From Costus lasius (Eukaryota; Streptophyta; Magnoliopsida; Zingiberales; Costaceae), in contig CM050454.1 in the NCBI GenBank assembly GCA_027563935.2, forward strand, positions 19,465,501 through 19,529,500: a DNA stretch of 64,000 nucleotides, written 5' to 3'. The notes below the pieces were generated by a model, which saw only the letters and a program-made list of their open reading frames with translations, did not search any database and was not told the DNA's origin. Both the position numbers and the translations under genes were made by a program. Of this stretch, positions 56,550 to 64,000 are shown piece after piece (position 1 is the stretch's first letter; the number at the start of each line of letters is the position of its first letter).

Positions 56550-57110
56550 AGAGTTAAGGATTTTTCGTGTCTCCTTGTCTTCCCACCGGAACGCGAAACC
56601 CTGTACAAGCCTTCTTTCCCTTTTCTCATCTCCACCTCCCGCCGGCACAGACGAAAGTGTCGTCGAATATGTACTAACCCATCGTCGATTTTTCATCCTT
56701 ATCGGTAGAAAATGATACTCTATCTTCTTCTCCCGTCGGCGACTTTGCTTGCTTGTCTGGCGCTTTACCATACCAAGTGTTCTTCGTTCGACCACCCGGT
56801 CTTGCTTCGCGGACTCTTCCTCCTTATCCAGGTAACGTCCTCCCCGCCTTCTTTGTGCTGGCACTAATATTATGCGTTTAGATAAGCAACATATCTGTTT
56901 CCCATTGTAAATGAAATCTTCTTCAATGTTGTTATCTCTTATCTTCCAATTTTCCTCTGCATGCAGAAGTTTGTACTTATTCTTAATTTTATGTTGTAGA
57001 TGAGAATACTGAAACATGATTGCATAGAATATGAAGGTTTATTAAACTTATTTGTGTTAGCTTCATTGTTCCTGATTATGTTAGTTATTTTCCCTAATTG
57101 GAATTTCTAG
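56550..57110 (+). other. Probable leader exon and intron of the FRS-like gene
   Basis: GC-richer sequence to 56831 (CAG), then GTAACG as a donor, and an AT-rich stretch ending tttctag (57110) as acceptor. No ATG in frame with the next exon is certain. A minus-strand ORF over the same stretch (56541-57017) has no domain. 56116-56549 shows no gene. Confidence 0.35.
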
Positions 57111-59134
57111 AAATTATAATTCTATTGTGGCTAAGAAGACTCTTAGACAATATAGAGAAGGGTATAGAGAAGGGTGAGGAGCCATTGACATGCAATGATC
57201 TACTTGGATGGGAGTCGTCAGAAGATTCAGAAGAAGAACAAGATATGGTATCTCAACCTAAATATGGCCTGAATGAAGTAAAATTGGTAAGAATATATAT
57301 AAACGAGCATGTGAAATCTATATTCAATGATTCAATTTAGGTGAAATCTATATGACGAATATGTGATATGTTAACAGGAAGATGATGACACTGGAACACA
57401 TGTATCAGTGAAAGTTGAGAACATCAAGGAAGATTATACAGGAAATAAGAATGTTGAAACATCATCTATTATCCCAACAGTCGGTATGACTTTTTATGGT
57501 GAAACTGAAGCTTATAATTTTTATAATAAATATGCGAAAAGATTGGGTTTTAGTATTAAGAAATACCATTTGGAACGTAGGAAAGATGAGAGTTTAAGAT
57601 TCCGTAAATTTGTTTGTAGTAAACAAGGGTTGAGGGAAGTGTGTGAAACCCAAAGAATGAAGAAACCTCAACCTGAGACAAGAACCAACTGTATGGCTCG
57701 GGTTGAATTCAAAATTGACTTGAATAAGGTTTGGACCTTATCAAAAGTAGAGATTAATCATAATCATCCGATGACATCACCAAATAAGGTTCACATGCTT
57801 AGATCGCATAGAAAGATTCTACCTTTTCAGCGTGCTCTTATTGATCAAATGACAGATTCTGGTATAAAAGGCCATCATGTTTATAATTATCTTCAGTGTG
57901 TGGCAAACAACAATGAAGTTGGGTTTATAAGAGATGATAACACAAACTATATTAAAAAACGTAGAAAGAAAACATTGGATGGTAAAGAAATGCGTGGTAT
58001 ACTTAAGTATTTGAAGGAACGACGATTAGCTGATTCTTCATTTTTTTTATGCTATTGAAGCACATGAAACATGAGAGATTGCAAACTTTTTCTGGGCAGA
58101 TGGTAAATCTATTATAGATTATGCATATTTTGGCGATGTAATATGTTTTGATACCACATTTCAGACAAATGAGTATGATATGCCATTTGCTCCTATTGTT
58201 GGCTTGAATCACCACAAGCAAACAATTATTCTTGGTGCTGCTTTATTATATGATGAGTCAGCTGATTCTTTTATTTGGTTATTTGAGACCTTCTTACAAG
58301 CAATGTCCGGGCGGCCACCTCTCACCATATTCATAGATCAATCAGCTGCTATTACCAAAGCTATACAAATTGTGATGCCAACTACAGCCCATCGACTTTG
58401 CCTATGACACATATTTCAAAATGCTGCTACGCACCTATCTCAGGTGATTCACACGTTTCCTAGATTTGTCCAAGATTTCAAACACTGTATTTATGAGAAT
58501 TGCACCATTGAAACATTTGAAAAACAATGGGAGGATCTATTATGTAAGTATAATCTATGTGATAATTTGTGGATCATTATTTTTTATCAACTTCGGGATA
58601 AATGGGCTGCATGCTATCGGGTGGAAACATTCTCAGCTGATATGACCACCACACAACGTAGTGAGAGCATGAATGCTCACTTTAAGAGATGTTTTTGGAA
58701 AAAACTATCTTTGTTTGAATTTTTGGATCAATATGATAAGGCTCTTACATTTTTTCATGAGAAAGAAACCAAATCTGACTTCAAGAGCAGGAATAGTACA
58801 CCATTCGTGGTATTTGGGAATATTTTAAAGGAAGCTGCTACAGTCTACACCAGAGTAATCTATGAGGAGGTGGCTAAGCAATTCATGAATCCTGTAGATT
58901 GGTGTGTAGATTCAATGAGTGTTGATTGTAATTCTAATGTAAAGACATATACATTAATATGTGCTAGCATGTGTAGATCTGAAACCGTGACTTACAACTC
59001 TGCTTCCATTAATGTGAATTGCACGTGTAAATTATTTGAGCAAAGTGGAATTTTGTGTAGGCATGCGTTCAAGGTATTGACTGTTAACAATGTGTGTTCA
59101 CTACCCCAACAGTATATATTGAAAAGGTGGACAA
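57111..59134 (+). pseudogene. FAR1-RELATED SEQUENCE (MULE-derived) gene, broken
   Basis: Exon 57111-57286 (acidic, SSEDSEEEQD), intron 57287-57377 (GTAAGA...ACAG), then a long exon. Domains: FAR1 DNA-binding (GMTFYGETEAYNFYNKYAKR to HNHPM, 57480-57780), MULE transposase-like (FGDVICFDTTFQTN and GLNHHKQTIILGAALLYDE, 58130-58400), and a SWIM zinc finger CTCKLFEQSGILCRH (59020-59070). Such proteins are domesticated transposases acting as nuclear transcription factors, as FHY3/FAR1 in light signalling. Defects: a frameshift at the T-run near 58040-58050, TGA at about 58073, TGA in place of Trp at about 58406, and a retrotransposon at 59135 directly after KRWT. The C-terminus is lost. Confidence 0.82.
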
Positions 59135-60060
59135 TGTTGGGAAACCTCGGGGATATTTTTACAATTTTTCAGAGATAGACGTCATAGATTACATTGCACA
59201 GCGGAAGAATATCCCCGAAACGGGCCAGTCCCAGAAACCCAGTGAAGATCGTCAAGCGTGGGAGTTGACACGATGTGATAGAAAATACCTTGCAAGCGTG
59301 GATGATGATGTCGAAGTAGGCGCCCAAGTGTTCGCCCTCTGCAGTCTCACACACATGGATGCCTCGAGCTCTCTTCTTCCTCGCTTGGTGCTAGCCTCGG
59401 GAAGAAGATCCAAGCCTTAGAGTCACCTTCTTCAACCTTATGCCACCTCCAAGGTATATGCGCCAAAGATGAAGAAGGGAAGGAGAAGAAGCCGCCAAGA
59501 GGATGAAGACTTGTGGCTAGGGTTTGACGGAAGAGGAGACCACTACTTGAACCCTTGCTCTCGCCCTCTTCTTGCTCACGCCTCCAAGACAAATCATATC
59601 ATAAGAGGGGCGGCTAGAGGTCTTATTTATAGCAAGGAGAGGCGGTTTATGGATGGCAAGGATTAAGCCAAGTGGGCGGCTTGGAGAAGAAGTAGGAGAG
59701 TTAGATTAGGAATTAATTAATCAAGTCCTAATCCAATTAGGACTCTAATTAATTACTTAAATAATCAGCCCTTTACGCCCCATCAAGTATCAATTAATAT
59801 CTCAAGTGATTTGATCAAATCCTAATCAAATTAAATCACTTGAAGATGTCAATTATACCATAAGCGCAACTCCTAATCCAATTAGGAGTCTTTATGCGCC
59901 AACTTGATGTTCTTCTCCCCATTATGCCCTTTTGGTCTCCTATCTCTTCATGACTAGATTTGCAAGTGCAACTTCTTTCCGATTGACAACCCACAAAGTC
60001 AATCGGGAAATTTGAGATTTCTTAGTGAGATGAGATGCTCATTGCACATGGGGCTTCGCG

Positions 60061-60396
60061 TCCCACGAGGGTGGGATGAGATGCACAAAATGACCCATGC
60101 TTCTTGAGGTGGGCTCGCCAGCCGATTGCTCCAAGCAATTCCCCTTATTGAGACAGTCTAGACATTTCATATCCAGCGAGGGCTGGATACAACATGAAAC
60201 CCTAACCTCTCAATGATGCCTCTAGAGTTTCATCATGTGCTCAGCACACATGAAAATCTAGTCAAGTCCATTCCTAATCGTTATGCCAAGGGCCAACAGT
60301 TTCCTTGCGAAGGCACGCCCGGTTAAAATGGACTGGGGAAACCATTGTCACCACACACCTTCTAAAGATAAGTAGGTGTGTCCCACGAGGGTGGGA
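60061..60396 (-). other. Three CCTC-tetraloop hairpins, copia D unit 1
   Basis: In plus coordinates 60061-60076 and 60381-60396 are TCCCAC-GAGG-GTGGGA and 60172-60187 is TCCAGC-GAGG-GCTGGA; read on the minus (sense) strand the loop is CCTC. Order and spacing (209 and 111) match copia C. The hairpin corresponding to C's ACTCAC stem is here TCCCAC, changed on both sides. Confidence 0.75.
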
Positions 60397-61451
60397 AATA
60401 ATTCACAACACCACTGATCGACAGCTTGATGAGGGCTATGCATTAGAAGGCTATTAGACTTGATATTTTGTTTGAGGGTTTTTGAGGTCTCATCAACTCA
60501 GTTTTATCTTATGTCTAACATTACAGTCATACAAACCTATAGTGATAGCATAAAGATAAAACATCACAGGCATGCTTTAGTAGTTCTAGAAAGCAGTAAA
60601 GGATAATGTGATCATAGCCTATTCAAGACATTGAACCAACCCATGCCAAAGGAGGTTCAACTCTTGACCTAGGACTCAAGCCCCAAAACCTAACCTAGCC
60701 GACCTCTAAGTGGATTTTCAAGCTCGGCTCCAAGGTCCTTCAAGGGCAAGCCGCTACCTTGCAGAGATCAAGAAAGCTAGCTCACAAGCCCTAAGGCTCG
60801 GCCATGCTTTCTTCTTCCGCCAAGCAAGCTTGCGCCACCTTTGATGCTTGTCGCGCCATCAAGCAAGGATGCGCCACCAAGCATGCGCCATGTAGGATGC
60901 GCCCCCTAATCTTCATCTTGAATTTTACAAAATAAAAAGAAAAGATGGCACGCAGGCCGCACAAAGATACATCATAGGCATGCAAAGGGGCTTGACTCAT
61001 GATCACAACATCATGCACAAATAAGGTACTTACTCATGCAATTCTACATGCTCATGAAAAACATAAAATCTGAAATTTTATTTTTTTTCATAAAACAAGG
61101 CTCTTTTTCTTCATCTTCTTATCACAAATCTTTCGGTTATTTGCAATTAATTTTTCATGACGATTTCATAAATCCTATCGGCTGGCAATTATTGTCAGAT
61201 CAAGAGACTTGGCTAGTCCGAAGACACAATGCCCGTCCTACTTGACAAAATTACGTACGCCTTTGATCTTAAATCAATCAAGAAAAATAATCCAAAACTC
61301 CAAAAGAGAATGAATAGAGGATAGGAACAAGAAAGCCTAATTTTTCTATTTTAGAAAAATCATGCGCCATTTGATCATGCTATTTGCGAAATAGAAATAT
61401 GGCATGTGAGCATGAAAAGCATGAGAAACATCGTTCGAGGCTCGCAAGTCC

Positions 61452-61463
61452 CTCTGATACCAC
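61452..61463 (-). other. Primer-binding site of copia D
   Basis: TGGTATCAGAG directly beside the LTR end (minus strand) matches the initiator-Met tRNA site. The same sequence is found beside unit 3 (63783-63794). Confidence 0.8.
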
Positions 61464-63794
61464 TGTTGGGAAACCCCGGGGATATTTTTACAATTTTTCA
61501 GAGATAGACATCATAGATTACATTGCACAGCGGAAGAATATTGCCGAAACAGGCTAGTCCCAGAAACCCAGTGAAGATCGTCAAGCGAGGGAGTCGACAC
61601 GATGTGATAGAAAATACGTTGCAAGCGTGGATGATGATGTCGAAGTTGGCGCCCAAGTGTTCGCCCTCTGCAGTCTCACACACACGGATGCCTCGAGCTC
61701 TCTTCTTCCTCGCTTAGTGCTAGCCTCAGGAAGAAGATCCAAGCCTTAGAGTCACCTTCTTCAACCTTACGCCACCTCCAAGGTATATGCGCCAAAGATG
61801 AAGAAGGGAAGGAGAAGAAGCCACCAAGAGGATGAAGACTTGTGGCTAGGGTTTGACGGAAGAGGAGACCGCTACTTGAACCCTTGCTCTCGCCCTCTTC
61901 TTGCTCACGCCTCCAAGACAAATCATATCATAAGAGGGGCGGCTAGAGGTCTTATTTATAGCAAGGAGAGGCGGTTTATGGATTGGCAAGGATTAAGCCA
62001 AGTGGGCAGCTTGGAGAAGAAGTAGGAGAGCTAGATTAGGAATTAATTAATCAAGTCCTAATCCAATTAGGACTCTAATTAATTACTTAAATAATCAGCC
62101 CTTTACGCCCCATCAAGTATCAATTAATATATCAAGTGATTTGATCAAATCCTAATCAAATTAAATCACTTGAAGATGTCAATTATACCATAAGCGCAAC
62201 TCCTAATCCAATTAGGAGTCTTTATGCGCCAACTTGATGTTCTTCTCCCCATTATGCCCTTTTGGTCTCCTATCTCCTCATGACTAGATTTGCAAGCGCA
62301 ACTTCTTTCCGATTGACAACCCACAAAGTCAATCGGGAAATTTGGGATTTCTTAGTGAGATGAGATCCTCATTTGACATGGGGCTTCTCGTCCCACGAGG
62401 GTGGGATGAGATGCACAAAGTGACCCATGCGACCTTGAGGTGGGCTCGCCAGCCGATTGCTCCAAGCAATTCCCCTTATTGAGACAGTCTAGACATTTCA
62501 TATCCAGCGAGGGCTAGATATAGCATGAAACCCTAACCTCTCAATGATGCCTCTAGAGTTTCATCATGTGCTCAGCACACATGAAAATCTAGTCAAGTCC
62601 ATTCCTAATCGTTATGCCAAGGGCCAACAGTTTCCTTGCGAAGGCGCGCCCGGTTAAAACGGACTGGGGAAACCATAGTCACCACACACCTTCTAAAGAT
62701 AAGAGGGTGTGTCCCACGAGGGTGGGAAACATTTCACAACACCACTGATCGATAGCTTGATGAGGGCTATGCATTAGAAAGCTATTAGACATGATATTTT
62801 GTTTGAGGGTTTTTGAGGTCTCATCAACTCAGTTTTATCTTATGTCTAACATTACAGTCATACAAACCTATAGTGATAATATAAAGATAAAACATCATAG
62901 GCATGCTTTAGTAGTTCTAGAAAGCAATAAAGGATAATGTGATCATAGCCTATTCAAGACATTGAACCAACCCATGCCAAAGGAGGTTCAACTCTTGACC
63001 TAGGACTCAAGCCCTAAAACCTAACCTAGCCGACCTCTAAGTGGATTTTCAAGCTCGGCTCCAAGGTCCTTCAAGGGCAAGCTGCTACCTTGCAGAGATC
63101 AAGAAAGCTAGCTCACAAGCCCTAAGGTTCGGCCATGCTTTCTTCTTCCGCCAAGCAAGCTTGCGCCACCTTTGATGCTTGTCGCGCCATCAAGCAAGGA
63201 TGCGCCACCAAGCATGCGCCATGTAGGATGCGTCCCCTAATCTTCATCTTGAATTTTACAAAATAAAAAGAAAAGATGGCACGCAGGCCGCACAAAGATA
63301 CATCACAGGCATGCAAAGGGGCTTGACTCATGATCACAACATCATGCACAAACAAGGTACATACTCATGCAATTCTACATGCTCATGAAAAACATAAAAT
63401 CTGAAATTTTATTTTTTTTCATAAAACAAGTCACTTTTTCCTCATCTTTTTAACATAAATCTTTCGGTTATTTGCGATTAATTTTTCATGACGATTTCAT
63501 AGATCCTATTGGTTGACAATTATTGTCAGATCAAGAGACTCGGCCAGTCCGAAGACACAATGCCCGTCCTACTTGACAAAATTACGTATGCCTTTGATCT
63601 TAAATCAATCAAGAAAAATAATCCAAAAATCCAAAAGAGATTGAATAGAGGATAGGAACAAGAAAGCCTAATTTTTCTATTTTAGAAAAACCATGCGCCA
63701 TATGATCATGCTATTTGCGAAATAGAAATATGGCATGTGAGCATGAAAAGCATGAGAAACATCGTTCGAGGCTCGCAAGTCCCTCTGATACCAC
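61464..63794 (-). mobile_element. Copia D tandem unit 2
   Basis: 2331 bp, very similar to unit 1 over its whole length, with scattered point changes and few indels. Hairpins at 62391-62406, 62503-62518 (one stem mismatch: GCTAGA) and 62712-62727. The LTR part joins the leader near 62335, where a normal element would have gag and pol. Confidence 0.8.
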
Positions 63795-64000
63795 TGTTGG
63801 GTAACCCTGGGGATATTTTTATAATTTTTTAGAGATAGACATCATAGATTACATTGCACAGTGGAAGAATATCCCCGAAACCGGCCAGTCCCTGAAACCC
63901 AGTGAAGATCGTCAAGCGAGGGAGTCATCACGATGTGATAGAAAATACCTTGCAAGCGTGGATGATGATGTCGAAGTAGGCGCCCAAGTGTTCGCCCTCT
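63795..64000 (-). mobile_element. Copia D tandem unit 3, cut by window end
   Basis: Starts TGTTGGGTAACCCTGG and continues as the other two units to the end of the window. More of the element, and its 5' border, must lie to the right. Confidence 0.8.

Larger units (their letters stand above)
59135..61463 (-). mobile_element. Copia D tandem unit 1
   Basis: On the minus strand: about 865 bp of LTR 3' part ending CCCAACA, and about 1465 bp of leader. Plus-strand coordinates start at TGTTGGGAAACC, directly after the FRS frame. TATAAATAA lies at 59631-59623. The next unit's primer site GTGGTATCAGAG (minus) is at 61463-61452. Related to copia C by LTR and leader. Overlapping ORFs are not genes. Confidence 0.8.

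Noticed and set aside
59347..59666. ORFs on both strands repeated at 61676-62025
   Set aside because: They are in the LTR part of copia D tandem units; repetition reflects the DNA, not coding.
1..64000. tRNA, rRNA and microRNA genes
   Set aside because: No cloverleaf with A/B boxes or rRNA sequence was recognised by eye; the TATCAGAGC sites are primer-binding sites, not tRNA genes.

Overview
The window is nuclear DNA of a flowering plant, probably a monocot with a repeat-rich genome. The reasons are one intact plant-type intron-containing gene, many nested LTR retrotransposons of plant lineages (Athila-type Ty3/gypsy; several Ty1/copia groups), MITE-like elements and a decayed FAR1-related gene. 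There is no bacterial, organellar or CRISPR content. The species cannot be fixed from the sequence.

Layout. 1-2062: a foldback made of 20-bp and 62-bp tandem repeats, then three palindromic 65-bp repeats. 2200-4871: a minus-strand copia LTR split by an Athila-type solo LTR (2485-4325; 5-bp target duplication with one change). 4872-7330: AT-rich LTR-like DNA. 7345-8960: decayed minus-strand copia gag/protease/RT. 9850-11970: decayed minus-strand Ty3/gypsy. 12000-15130: the only intact host gene, a two-exon HAN-type GATA factor with TATA box, G-boxes and an upstream ORF. 15669-17835: two related MITEs around a GC-richer spacer. 19035-26103: an Athila-like element whose two LTRs belong to different subfamilies. 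26142-36139: copia 'C', arranged internal-LTR-internal-LTR, with paired 2226-bp LTRs. 36140-47063: remains of further Athila elements, one LTR (38557-47063) being interrupted by a complete insertion (40000-46997; target duplication GTTCC). 47064-53815: copia remains, one element carrying a TIR element that itself carries a solo LTR. 54350-56106: a PIF/Harbinger transposase remnant and an 800-bp hAT-like element with a 9-bp target duplication. 56550-59134: a FAR1-RELATED SEQUENCE pseudogene, cut by copia 'D', which continues as 2.33-kb tandem units to the window end.

The most interesting signal is not a gene. Related LTR families share hairpins at the same places, with conserved loops but different, compensated stems. 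(1) Athila-type LTRs have up to four hairpins downstream of the TATA box with purine loops (GAGAG type). (2) The leaders of copia C and D have three 6-bp hairpins with an invariant CCTC tetraloop at conserved spacing (about 210 and 112 nt). (3) The U3 regions of two copia LTR families share an 18-nt identical loop on different stems. In addition, the U3 of each Athila subfamily carries an array of short palindromes upstream of the TATA box, and the palindrome sequence differs completely between subfamilies while its place and symmetry are kept. These look like structured RNA or DNA elements kept by selection in the retrotransposons. All were found by eye and need a covariation test.
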